DNA from: Lagopus muta
Taxonomy: Eukaryota; Chordata; Aves; Galliformes; Phasianidae
NCBI RefSeq assembly: GCF_023343835.1
Contig: NC_064434.1
Span: forward strand, 11,389,505-11,453,504
Length of the DNA stretch: 64,000 nt
Direction of reading: 5' to 3'
Each line of letters begins with the position of its first letter. Within the stretch, counting starts at the first letter, position 1. The notes under the pieces were generated by a model. That model was not told the DNA's origin. It ran no database searches and saw nothing but the letters and a program-made list of their open reading frames with translations. Shown here one piece after another: positions 25,074-36,130 of this stretch. Made by a program: the position numbers and the translations under genes.

Positions 25074-25428
25074 TTAGGGTGGGACTAACAGCAGCTTTCT
25101 AATACCTTTGAGAATACTATCCAGGAAGACAGACATGGGCACTTCAGAGAGATGTATGGCAGGAGAGGGAGACATGACACACTACGTTGAAGAGATGTGC
25201 ACGTTGGCTAGAAAGAAAACTCTTTTCAGCACAAGGGCAGTCAGACAGTAGACTGACACAGGCTGTGCAATTTCCAGACTTGGGGGTTTTCAGGACTCAG
25301 CTGGATAAACATCATTGCTATGTGGCCTGATCTCACAGCTGATACTGCTTTGAGCAGGAGGTTGGAGTACAAACTGCACCAGGTCCTTTCCTACATGAAT
25401 TATTTAATGATGCTGTGATCCTATGATT
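25074..25428 (+). mobile_element. CR1 LINE 3' fragment, old
   Basis: The sense-strand CR1 landmarks appear in order: AAGGGCAGTCAGACAGTAGA, CAGGCTGTGCAATTTCCA, GACTCAGCTGGATAAACATC, CTTTGAGCAGGAGGTTGGAG and a terminal GTGATCCTATGATT. The GAGCAGGAGGTTGGA form points to an older subfamily than the copies with a GCAGGGGGGTTGGA block. The copy is 5'-truncated and has no usable reading frame. Confidence 0.85.
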
Positions 25429-26764
25429 ATTAAATACATTGTGGAAACAGGTCTTTTTCCACCCATGTAAATAAACTTTCCATTTTTTCTCATAATTGTC
25501 TCAGTATTAACTACTGTTAATTTCGAACACTTGCTTGATTCCTATTGACTTTTCATAATTACTGCTGCAATTTTCTTTCAGATAGGCAACAGTTCATTTC
25601 ATCTATGTATAGATTCAATGCTTGAAAGAAGATATGCAATGGTTATGTAGAGAACTCCAGAAAATCTGTTTATCTTTCCTTGTCAGATGTCAGAAAATGC
25701 CTAAGTAATTTACTAATAATAAGGATATTTACCTTTTTTAATTAATTTTGATATGATCTAGCAGGAGGATGATATATAAGCTACAAGAATTCTAACTCTA
25801 ATAAGACAGCAGAAGAGTAATGTACTCCTGGGCAGTTAAGCAGTTTCTCAGTGCTCCTGGCACTTCTGCTGCTATGCTGTTTACTTTATAAACTAGAGAA
25901 ATGATAGACTAAGCTTGGAATGCCTAGATTGTTGAAGAATTAAATTGTTTTCATGTTGGCACCCTCTCAAATGGAGCCCTTACCAGTGCTCCTATATGTA
26001 AATTTTCTTTGAACGTTTGACTAAAAGGCAGAAGCACTTCTTTTGAAAGAGGTACCATTTTCCATTTTCGATTTTTCAAATTTCAGGGTGGTTTTGGTTA
26101 GCTGAATACAATATCTAAGATTGTTTTAAAATTTACTTAGATAAACTTGAAAAGAAAACAGATGCCAATCTTCTAGTCTTCTATTGTCTTGCATGTATTA
26201 TGGATCCTCAACAATTTGTGAAACATAGGTGAAGAGAAGAAAACACCTGCAGAATTTACAGATTTACTGAAAGATTTACACTAGATTTACACCTGAGATG
26301 TGTTTAGATGAAGCTAAGAACAGTTAAATCCCAATAACTTTAATAAAGGATATGCTTTAAGTATATGCTCTAAGTTATGCTTTAAGTTTTCTGCTGCATC
26401 GGAAGAACCAAACAGTTGTAGAAGGGAGGACTCAGTTTTGAATTCCTTAAATTTGCTGAGTGATAAGCAGATGCACATTGTATGAACAACTTGCATGCCT
26501 CTCTCTCCACTTTGTGCTAGAAGATCTCACATTTGCTTATGTCTTCTTTCAGGGCTGACAGGGTGAGCATGTTCTAGTATGGTTCAGTCAAAATGACTGG
26601 CCCAGCAAAGACCTACTAATTAAACAGTTTGATCTAACTTATCACATGTTGACTATATTAGCAGGTCATCTTAGTAAATCCTAGGGAATAACAATCACAG
26701 GCAAGAAGTTCACAAGCAGCTAGAAGTGGTAATGTGCCTTACCAAAACAACAGAGGAACAAGGA
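25429..26764. other. gene-free region
   Basis: No gene or interspersed repeat is seen. A 13-bp-period tandem repeat at 26350-26387 is listed separately. Confidence 0.55.
26350..26387. repeat. tandem repeat, about three 13-bp units
   Basis: ATATGCTTTAAGT, ATATGCTCTAAGT and TATGCTTTAAGT follow each other without gaps. Confidence 0.88.
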
Positions 26765-26935
26765 GGAGACCCCACAACCTTGCAGCAGCAGCCTGTGCCA
26801 GTGCTCCATCGCTTCCATAGCACAGAAATGCTTCCTGGTGTTTGGACAGAACTTCCTATGCTTTAGATTGTGCCCAATGCTTCTTAACCTGGCAGTGGTC
26901 ATCACTGAACTCCATATTCATCACATCCCTTCAGG
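26765..26935 (-). mobile_element. CR1 LINE internal fragment, degraded
   Basis: CCACAACCTTGCAGCAGCAG, CCTGTGCCAGTGCTCCATC and ACAGAACTTCCTATGCTTTA match, in order, the antisense CR1 block that normally reads CACAACCTCTCTGGGCAGCC, TGTGCCAGTGCTCC and GAACTTCCTGTGCTTC. The 3' terminus is missing and divergence is high, so this is an old remnant. Confidence 0.75.
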
Positions 26936-29671
26936 CATTTATGTATTTGGACCCATACTGAAATTTTAAGTGCAATTAAAATCCTGGCTTTTCCTATTAT
27001 AAAAGCTAAGAGTCTATTCTAGCAAGCCAATTGCTACTTTGACATACTTGTGCAATTTCCTGGAACAACAGCTCATCACTTCATACATCATCAAACTGCA
27101 GTCCTGATCTTTTACCTCTCTTAAAGATTTCAGTCAAACTTAAGTTTGCCATGTAGTAATAAGGCAAAAACATATTGCTGAAATTTTCTACACAAGAAAG
27201 GCTTTACTGATTAGCTCAGGAAGCATGTTCTTAATATTGTATTTTGTCAGTATTATGTATTATAATAAACTGAAAAATGAATCCTAGGCCAGCTGAAAAC
27301 TTCAGTGGCTTGGGAAGTGCTTCAGAAATAGTTCCATCACTCATGCTAGACGTAGATTTGATGCTGAAGCAAGGACAGGAAAACTGATTGGGGACCAATT
27401 TCAGCTGCCCAGTTTGAATTTATTCTGGATATGACTGAATCTTACTGGTCAGGACTGGAAGCTCATTGTCTCAAAGTGGAACAGCAAAATTTATCATGTG
27501 CACTGAGGAACATCTGGTAGGTAACAGCTTGAGTCTACCAGCTGCGCTGCTTCAGAATTGCCATTTCTTCAGAAGAACTACATAGGCCTGGCTTTTGGAC
27601 TGTTCAGGTTCAGTGAGTTAGATTCAGGCTAAAATCTCTTAAACAAAGGTAGGGAAAAGGAATTAATTCTTTTGATAGTGTTCTGTACTTAGGACAGTGT
27701 TATACACCGTACATAAACAAAGCTTTGGCCCAGCTGACCTTAGATCTCAAGGGAAACAGTAAAAGTTTTGATGGTACCAAAATATACTGAAGATGTGCAA
27801 GTTGCTGTAAACTATTCCTATAGCAAATGCATACAAATCTTTCTCACAGAAACAGCAAAACCATAAGACACTTTTTTTATAAGAGTCCTTTCAATGACAT
27901 TTCAATGACACAATAAGATAGTAACTCCATATATAGCACTTCAGCTTTGTGTTTGATGTAGACACTATTTTATTTATTCAGTTAGCAAGTCAGCATGTAC
28001 AGATGCGATCAGTGGCTGGAGTCTTTGCTCTTCCTTCTCCTCCAGCTGATTAAGCTCTGTGTGAGTTTGGAAAACATGCAGCATTTTCAACTTACGAAAG
28101 AACAAATTGGAAGCAGAACCATGGTGGGGGATAATCGTTACTTCACAGGACACAGATTGGGTTGCTAATGCTTTCCATTTTGGAATAAAAAGTATGTGAA
28201 TCATGCAAGATAAACCTTTTAGCTGGGTTGATGTGTTGAAGGAAATATTTAATAAATTGTTGAAAAAATTATATGACTTACAGATCATCCTTAGTCATCT
28301 ATCTATAGCTCTGAACAATGTTATCCGAGATATCCATCTTGAATTCTCGTGATTCTTGCAGTATTGGTTATCTCATTTGCATAAAATGAATAGAATAAAT
28401 TGTTACGAATCCAAAAATATACGGTTGCCAGGATACATCTCAGTAGATGCAAATGAAAATGGGTTTGTGCCGACCAGCTTAAAATAGCTTGGTACATAGA
28501 CATTTTCTTATTAACATTAATAGTGATAAATGCAACATTACATATCCAGAAAGATATTGAAATGATTGCTATTCGTTTTGCATTAGTATTATTATTACAT
28601 CAAATCTGAACTATTTTTTTGTAAACTATAATTCCACTGCCCTGCAGTTTCATTGTAGGAAAAGCATGCAAAATGAGTAAGCATTATCAAGCTTCTTGAT
28701 AAACTTCTGAGTTCTGAAAAGGTAAGCTTTCTGTTGTTTTTATGATTTTCAGTACTACAGTGTTACCAGTTATGCATCTGCAGTATAAAGGAGCAATATT
28801 ATTATGCTTTGTCATGTATATTTGGATGTTCACAGTGGAGAACCATACCCAAAAAGTATCCCGGAGTCTAACCATATTCCCATTCAATTACATAACCAAA
28901 GATCCATTATTATATATGCTATTTATAGTATACAAATAGTATATATAAAATATATAATATTCAGACTTGTTAAAAATGACAAAAGTAACATTTATTTTTA
29001 TTCTATTATGTATTTTATTCTATTTTATAAATCTCAACTATTTTTGAACTGTGCACATGCCCATATCTTTAAAAGCTTATACAAGAAGCTTAATCACAGA
29101 GGTTATTGAGCAAACTTGTTTAACTTCTGTAAGACTGATAATAAAATTGAGTCTACATTGAATGCCTAATGAATATAATCAAGACATTAAATAAACATAT
29201 TTTTATTGTACACCTCTCCAAGGTGTGTACATGCATTTTAATGGGGATTATATTTCTGATGCATTGACTCCCAAATAGGTAAACAAATACAAGACAGATT
29301 TCCAGCTGTATTCAGTTGGGATGCCTGTATTTTTGTGATCAGTGTAGCTTCTCTAATATCCAGCAGTTGATCCTCTGCCAGAAAAGGGCTGCCCATGCTT
29401 CAGCTAAGTTCTTTCATCAGCTGATGCAAGAAATAAACTGGGGATTTCCAACGAAGTCCCAGTGCACGCTGATAAAGCAAGCTATTTGAGCAGAAGGCCA
29501 ACAACTGAGATACAAAACTTTTCTCTGCCCTCTTACTGATGGTTGACTCTTTACGAGGAAAGAAAAAAAAATGACAAACATACAGCAGCATATTTCTCTG
29601 GTAGGAAACAATTTCAGATATGATTCAGACTCATAAGAAAGACAGATAAACTCCTTTTTTTCTTCTCTCTC

Positions 29672-29688
29672 TTTTTTTTTTTTTTTTT
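29672..29688. repeat. poly-T tract (17 bp) after a CT run
   Basis: TCTTCTCTCTC passes into 17 T. It is a simple pyrimidine tract. Confidence 0.9.
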
Positions 29689-29913
29689 GGTTATGTCTCA
29701 AATTGGTTTTACTTCCTAATTTTGTCTGGTATCACTGAGAAAAAATTATGTCCCTAAATTGCAGATTAGTACTGAGGTTTGTCTTCATAAGCGATGAACA
29801 GCTACAATTCCAAACAGCATCAGTACCATGAATTATGCAAGTGATGACAGGATAATACTGAATACTGAATATTCATAAAATTTACTTAATTTACTTCATA
29901 GAATCCAGTAGCA

Positions 29914-29918
<5 letters not shown>

Positions 29919-29953
<35 letters not shown>

Positions 29954-29961
29954 TGTGTGTT
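29919..29961. repeat. poly-T tract (34 bp) followed by GT repeat
   Basis: Thirty-four consecutive T at 29919-29952 run into GTGTGTGTT. It is the longest homopolymer in the window and its length is likely to be polymorphic or assembly-sensitive. Confidence 0.93.
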
Positions 29962-30632
29962 AACCAAAAAAACCCAAAGTACTTCCAGACAGAGGAGATG
30001 ATTAAGTAGCTCTGAAATTGAAGAGACTTTCTTTCAAATTTGGTAATCTCTGAAGTGAGTGCTAAACCTTTCTTTTCTGAGAACATTGTTTTTACTAACC
30101 TTCTATGGCAGTCAACAGAGAGCTAAAACAATCATTAAGAAAGATGTCCTTTTATTCCACGGATCAACTTCTACAGGTAATACTTGAGAAAACTGCTAAA
30201 TAAGTCTATTACTTCTGCTTGGCAATTTGAACATCACAAGCAAAAAACTCTTTTCCATCTGTTCTGAGGTCATTGGTTGCATCCAGATGCTTGTTATTCA
30301 GCATAAGGTCATGATTTTTAGGACTTGCAAGGTACCATACCCTCTACAAAAGACTAGAAAATGTTGTCCCAGATAGATAGTCATTCAGATATTTGCCAGT
30401 GTTGTGGATGACTTTTTGAATATATCCTTCCTCTTTAAAAACAAAAACAAAACGATGTGGTCTTTCAAATTATGGGAGATGTTGCAATGCCAGAATCTAA
30501 AAAACTTGTAAGATTGCTGCTCTTCTACCATGTCCCAGCTGAGCCATGGCTTACGGTTCCATATGCATTGCCATAGCTGCAAGAAAACATGTTAAATACC
30601 TCTGAGATTTGAGTTAGCAAACAGATTTGGAT

Positions 30633-30830
30633 GGGATTCAATGTGAGATTCAAACTCCCAAACTGCAGTGGTCTGTATGCAGGTGTCTTCAGCTAGGTAT
30701 CTAAATTTCCATTGCAATGAATGTAGATTCACTTGTGCAGCAAAGTACACAGTGACTGCAGTGGGAGATTAAACACCTGCTTGACATCTAAGGCCATGTA
30801 AGTGTCTACACATCTAAATTTAGAGGCACA
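30633..30830. repeat. possible ancient amniote repeat remnant
   Basis: GGGATTCAATGTGAGATTC is followed by GGTATCTAAATTTCCATTGC, GACTGCAGTGGGAGATTAAA, CACCTGCTTGACATCTAAGG and CACATCTAAATTTAGAGGC. The recurring (T)CTAAAT motifs around CAGTGGGAG recall old interspersed repeats of reptiles and birds rich in TTAGGCACCTAAAT and CAGTGGGAGTTAGG. A near-identical 18-bp opening occurs at 2056-2073. I cannot name the family from sequence alone. Confidence 0.35.
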
Positions 30831-32459
30831 ATTCACCTGTCTACATGCAAGCACAAATTTAAAGCAAGTTTAGGGTGATTGAGATACTGGCACAGGGTTG
30901 GTAGACATGTTTGTGGGAATCCTGCACTACTTCTGAGCAAAAGCTGGGTGTTATTTGACACATTTTGTAGAGTCCAAATGATAAGAGTTGACTTTAGGAT
31001 TTCAAACCCTACCAAATATGTCCCAAGCTGAATTTGTCTCACGTCTGCACTGGGATAGCAGTTCCACACAGACAGTTACTGTCGCATGGCTAATGCGCAA
31101 AGAGCTGATTAAACAATTAATTCCTAGCCTGTAACGTCACTGTCCAAAAGTGAGAATCTGAAATCTATCACTCAGCTGCCATTCCCCCTGAAGGCTGTTC
31201 AACTTCACTCTTATGGCAGTGTGTGACGCGAAAGCTGTGTAGAGTTCCAGAATTCATTTCATCAATACATAACATACGTTTCGACAGAATTAAAAGTTGA
31301 AAAAATCTAATTCCTAAATACTACCAGAATCCAGAAACAAAATATTCTTCTGGCTAAATCCCATCGGCATTCAGTGCATACATTCTGAGAGTATATATAA
31401 CATATACAAACAAAATTGGAGTATTCACCAGTGATGAGGGACAGCTTTTTTTTATAATGGCATTCAGTTAAAGATATGCCCATCATATAGCGGTCAGAAC
31501 ATGTGCCTCAGAAAAATAACAAAGGAAAAGGGGACACAGAGCTGCTAGCTGTGAATCCCAGGTTCCATTGTCTCCAGGCTCAAGCTGTCCACGTAAGTGT
31601 TCTTCCTGCTTGAAAGTGGAGCAATGCTTTTTACTGCTTTTACAAGCTACTTTTGAGTAGATAAAAAAATGCAAGCCAGCAGTTTAGCGCTCCACTGAGC
31701 TGGATGCTGTAGGGATAGCTGTATTAAATACATGCACTGTAGCAGAGCCTTTCCATGGACTAACTTCTGACCAGAAAATTGGGAATTTTCAGACCAAAAA
31801 AAATGCAGTTCAAAAATACCCAGGTGCATACTGTGATGGTTGTGGAAGTGTTGCTGCCCAGGACACTGCTCTGGTGCAAAAGGCAGAACTGTGCCAGCAG
31901 AGCATCCTACACACCGACAGCCTCCCCACAACCTGAGTCACACCTGCTGGGTGGCACAGGCCCCAGCTTTGACACATTTCCCCAGACAGAGCACAGCTGT
32001 GAGCTCCTGGCTCCATGGCAGTGTGACACAGGCATTGTGGTCAGCGTTTGGCTTCTCACGTTTACAGAGCTCAGCAGCACAAGCCTTGGTGTGAACAAAT
32101 AACCTGCTATTTCTGTGCTGTACTCCCAACGCTGTTACTCGCAGGCTGTTTTTGGTTTCTTTCTTCCTGTAAATGACTCAGACTAGCTTTTGGGGAAGGG
32201 GGAAACCAAGCACCGAAACACTCTCACAGCTTTAACCTTACTTAACCCTCCCAGAAGCAAGAGGAAGTACAAAGCATTTTCACGAGCTGCGAACGGGCTC
32301 AGATCTGCTTTTGACATCTTGAGGAAGTACTGACTTGTGTGAAGCCAAAAAAAAAAAAAGAGTATTTGCAGCCCTGCTGAACTCAAGCATTCACACACTG
32401 AAAGAGAGCCCACAAAGGGGAAAGGAGACGGACGGTCTGGGAACCGAGAGATATGGGTG
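30831..32459. other. upstream flank of the CpG island
   Basis: No supported gene. GC content rises from about 31.8 kb, which opens frames up to 107 codons on both strands between 31.78 and 32.13 kb. Their overlap in several frames argues against any being real. Possible proximal regulatory sites include an AP-1-like TGACTCA at 32174-32180 and a CRE-like half-site AACGTCAC near 31133. A 13-bp A run lies near 32347. Confidence 0.45.
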
Positions 32460-32771
32460 AAAGCCGCCTCAGCGACAACATAGGTGACACGGCGGCGAGC
32501 GCCTGAGGCAAGGCGGGCACGCCGGGCCCTGCATGTGGAGGAACGGCTGCGCAGAGGTGCGGTACCCCGCGCGTTTGAGCCCGCAGGCCCCGTCGTCCTC
32601 CCGCGCGCCTCGCCCCCCTCGGCAGCAGGAGGCGGGTCCGGGGTGAGCCGCGCCCGCCCGGGGCCGACAGCTGGCTGGAGCCGTACGCAGTCACCGCGGG
32701 GCGGGCCTCCGAGTGCGGCGCTGGGCCGGGCAGGGCTGGGCCGCGCCGCGGCTGTCTCTGAGGCGCGGGGG

Positions 32772-32816
32772 ATGGACGAGGGTCACCGCGGCGGGCACGG
32801 GCGACGGGCGGCTCAG
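32772..32816 (+). CDS. candidate first coding exon, 15 codons, partial
   Basis: The first in-frame ATG upstream of the splice site at 32816/32817 is at 32772, in a good Kozak context (G at -3, G at +4). It encodes MDEGHRGGHGRRAAQ, and the exon ends exactly at a codon boundary (phase 0) before CAG|GTAAGC, a near-perfect donor. The frame is open further upstream but has no earlier ATG. A 37-codon upstream frame begins at an ATG near 32533 and ends near 32646. I do not recognise the protein; the peptide is basic and Gly/Arg/His-rich. Alternatively the whole exon is 5' UTR, or the transcript is non-coding. The gene would continue through a very long intron, possibly beyond this window. Confidence 0.35.
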
Positions 32817-33181
32817 GTAAGCCGGGTCTCCTCGTCCCCCGGCCGCCGGTGGGGGCTGAGGCGGCGTTCTTGGGTGGGAAGAAGCTCCCCTTGCTGGGAG
32901 GGGAGCGGGGAGCCCCGCAGCCCCCGCGTTATTTTGATCTCCGCTCGGGTGTTGCCTTCCCCGGAGGGCTGCAGGGGGAAGCTGCCGTCTTTGTGCCCCC
33001 TTCTCAGTCCAGCCCTGGGCCCGCGGCCGTCCCTCTCCCTCCCTCCCCCCCGTCCTTCCCGGGAGGGCTGTCCGGACGGTCCCGGGGGACGACGGCGATG
33101 CCGGGGGAAGCGGCCAACTGTTGCCTCGGAACGCGCCGCTTCGCTGCCAAGCCCGGGCAGCGGGACCGGGTGGGGAGGCGA

Positions 33182-33197
33182 GGGGCGGGCGGGCGGG
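33182..33197 (+). promoter_or_regulatory. G-quadruplex motif overlapping GC boxes
   Basis: GGGGCGGGCGGGCGGG has four G-runs joined by single-C loops, the most favourable G-quadruplex spacing, on the non-template strand of the proposed transcript. The same bases form overlapping Sp1/KLF sites. It lies about 365 bp inside the proposed first intron. Confidence 0.8.
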
Positions 33198-36117
33198 CTC
33201 TCCTCATGTGAGGCGCTCCGTCCGCAGAGCATCCGCGGTTCCATCGCTGCACACGGGCTGGGCCGGGCTGCGGCACCTGGCCGCGGACAGAAGGCAGCGA
33301 ACCGGGTGCTGGGCTGTGACGGGGACTCGGAAGGCGGACGGAACGAAAAGGTCGCGGAGCTCCGCTGCCTGTGCTGCAGATGGGGGCAGGGGGCTCTCAT
33401 GCCCAACTTGGGTTCTGCTGAAAACTTTCTGCGGCGGCTGCTGGCCGTGCCGGGAGCACGGCTTACTGGATGCTCCGTTTCGAGAGCTAGACGTGAGAAC
33501 GGAGGAAAATCACGTTCTGTAATGTGCTGCTCATCGTACGAATCGCTGTCAGTGCTGTGTTACGCTGAGCAGATACCGCGCTTGCATTTCTTCATCCCTA
33601 ATTTAATTTCAAGACAGTGTAGCTTTAATTTTATTGCTCTGGGTTGTGTTACAGTAAGGCCCTGGTAATATATGCCAATGGATAAAACCAAACGTTCCAT
33701 AATTTGCGAGAAATGCGGAAAGAACTTCACATCCTTCCAGTGCCGTTGCTGAGGGCAGCTCAGCCTGCTTCCCAACCTGTTTCTGGTAGCTCTCCATTTC
33801 TATACAGACCATGTTTGTGCTTGGTTGTTGTTTACCAGCTCCTAAAGGCAATGCGTGTGTGGAAAGGATAAATGGGGACAGGGGTGTTTTTGCTTTGCAT
33901 TTCTTCTCCTTGCCATCTGCAAGGTCAGGAGAAAAAAAAAAAAAAAAAACTGAAAATGACTTTGACTGTGAGCTCTGCTTAGGTGGGGAGAGATGGAATG
34001 AGATGCACTTGTGACAAGAGGTTGCCTTGTGGGTAGAGTACCCTGCACATCCAGCACTGGTATATGAAAATATCCCAACTCACACTGCACAGAGAAAAAC
34101 TAAGATAATATTTACCTTTTCTCAATATGCTGTCTTTTATATCTTTGTAATGTATATATGAACAGCAGAACAGCATGCTGTTTTGTTTTTTTTTTTTAGG
34201 GAATAAACTTGGCAGTTTCTTATGTTGGATCCTGCTTTCTTGTAAGCCACCACCCCCTCACCAGGCCCAAAATAAAAACATGTCATAAAGTGCTATAGCT
34301 CCTCAATTTCACTCTCCTAGAGTAGATTTTAAGAATGTCTTAATGAAATGAAATTACAGATAATGGGATTAGCATGAAAGGCTTGACTTAAGTTTATGAA
34401 GAGCATAAGGTAACAGCTAAGAATGAAATTCCTCAGCTGCATGTTGAACACCGTAGTGTAGTGTACCTGAATGTTAAGGTTTCACTGAGATGTAAACTAT
34501 AGCAAGCATAATAGAGGCTCTCTGGATTATTTGCATGGTTTCTTAATGACTGTCCAAAATTTTATTGTATTCTGCTCTTTACTTTTCACTGTCCCCATGT
34601 ACTGTTTATGCAGTCACATATGCCTGTGAACTTCTTTATTAAAAACAAAAAATAAGCAAACCACAAGTAATTAAGAAGACAATGTATGCCAGTAATTAGA
34701 ATGAAAAATACTTGATTAATTCACAAAGGAAAATGGTGAAGTTCTAGGATACTACTTCATAGTTACTGTCAGCAGATGCCATTTTGCCATAACAGTGAGT
34801 CTGTTAATGTATTTTATAGTACTGGGAAGATAATTCATTGTTAATATGCTTAGTTTGTCTTCATAATATTGTTTTTAACACAGTTTTGTTAGGTTAAAAT
34901 ATGTTGTCCTCAGCAGCTTGGTAGTCTCATAAAGATGTCAAAGGTTTGCATGCGTAGTATGTTGCTGATTTCTACAGGTTATGTGTTACACAAAATTAGT
35001 GGTTAAAAATGTATATAAAAATAGACATAATCTAGATGAATAATAGTTCTAATACTCTATCAGAAACCGTGTTGTATAGGTGTACAGGCACTTTAAGTAA
35101 GACTTCTTTAATTGATTTTATATATATATTTCCAAATACCATCTTGTTTGGAATTTTTAGGGAAAATGGAAAATGGTTTTGTGGAATCACTGGCATTGTT
35201 TAGTACCAGATGCATGATGCACGTCGGAGAACATGAACTTGATCATTCAGTTCACATTTTATACAGAACAGAAAAATAATGTTTTAAATCCAGAACTTGT
35301 ATGCAATCCAGACATCATTAAGTCTTCTGTTAAATCTCTGGAAACAGACTTAGTATGTCACTGTGAGCTGTGGTATCAATGGACAGAGGAATATGTGCAG
35401 TAATAATGCATACAAATTTGAGGGAGCCAAAACCTCATAGTGTTTCCAGTGTAATGAATTCAGTATGTATTTGGATCTGTTTCAGTGTTATCAATCATTC
35501 TTTTAGCAGCGCTTTCTACTTACATTATCTATGAATGCAAAACAGTAGCATTAAATCAGGGAAAACAGTTTGAGAGGCATGAATTAAAATATTTAATATA
35601 TGGGACAGCTTGTGAGTTGCAAAAAATACGGTCATAAATTTGAATTTTGCTGTTTAAATTGAAACTGTAATAGGAGCTGCTAGGCATTCACGTGTGAATG
35701 ATGATGAAAGCACTGCGAGTGATGTGAGATGTATAGGTCTTAATTCATGCGAAGCACTGATTTTACCATTCTTCTGTTTTCACAGGACTCCAATCCATAC
35801 TTGCAATTAAAATGAAAAACATGTGCCTTATTTTTCTGTCCTCGTATACCATCTGATAAAGATTGATGATTTGGTAGCAGTCATTGCTTGTATGGCAAAA
35901 ATATCAGAAATTGGACAAATTGTAAGATGGGTATGAGCTGGGGGGAGGAGGGTACTGAGACACTGATATTTTAAAGATCTGTTATTATTAAGGATTTAAA
36001 ATGTTTAGAAATGTTCTCAGGAGCAATATCTTCACATTTCCAGACTTACCTCCATTCAATAATACTTATTTTTGCAAGCCAACAGCTGAAATATTCTAGT
36101 CTAATTGACAAGCCTGT

Positions 36118-36130
36118 CAATAGAGGGCAT
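36118..36130 (+). promoter_or_regulatory. weak CTCF-like motif
   Basis: TCAATAGAGGGCA matches the CTCF core at 11 of 13 positions, including the full TAGAGGGCA right half. Flanks give no further support. Confidence 0.25.

Larger units (their letters stand above)
26936..30632. other. gene-free AT-rich region, no CR1
   Basis: No gene is supported. Open frames of 60-104 codons at 27974-29701 are AT-rich and unremarkable. The part near 28920-29040 is very AT-rich. The long poly-T tracts are listed separately. Confidence 0.55.
32460..33520 (+). promoter_or_regulatory. CpG island promoter
   Basis: About 1.06 kb of very GC-rich, CpG-dense sequence rises abruptly from AT-rich DNA. It holds several GC boxes (GGGGCGGGCC near 32698, GGAGGCGGG near 32629, GGGGCGGGCGGG at 33182) and no convincing TATA box, which is typical of broad vertebrate CpG-island promoters. 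A consensus 5' splice site CAG|GTAAGC on the + strand at 32816/32817 and the T-over-A excess that begins downstream both indicate transcription to the right. Divergent minus-strand transcription from the left shoulder is possible, but no good minus exon was found. The transcription start is probably between about 32.46 and 32.75 kb. Confidence 0.9.

Noticed and set aside
31779..32129. Overlapping open frames of 63-107 codons on both strands
   Set aside because: Five frames overlap in a locally GC-richer segment and none has a recognisable motif. Simultaneous openness in several frames points to composition, not coding.
32813..33406. 197-codon minus-strand frame in the CpG island
   Set aside because: It is Pro/Arg/Ser/Gly-rich composition of a stop-poor GC-rich region, overlapping several other long frames on both strands. 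No domain or splice context supports it.
32484..33668. 394-codon open frame on the + strand through the CpG island
   Set aside because: It begins at GTG with no ATG before 32772 and runs straight through a consensus donor at 32816. Low stop-codon density is expected in such GC-rich sequence. Only the 32772-32816 part is kept as a candidate exon.
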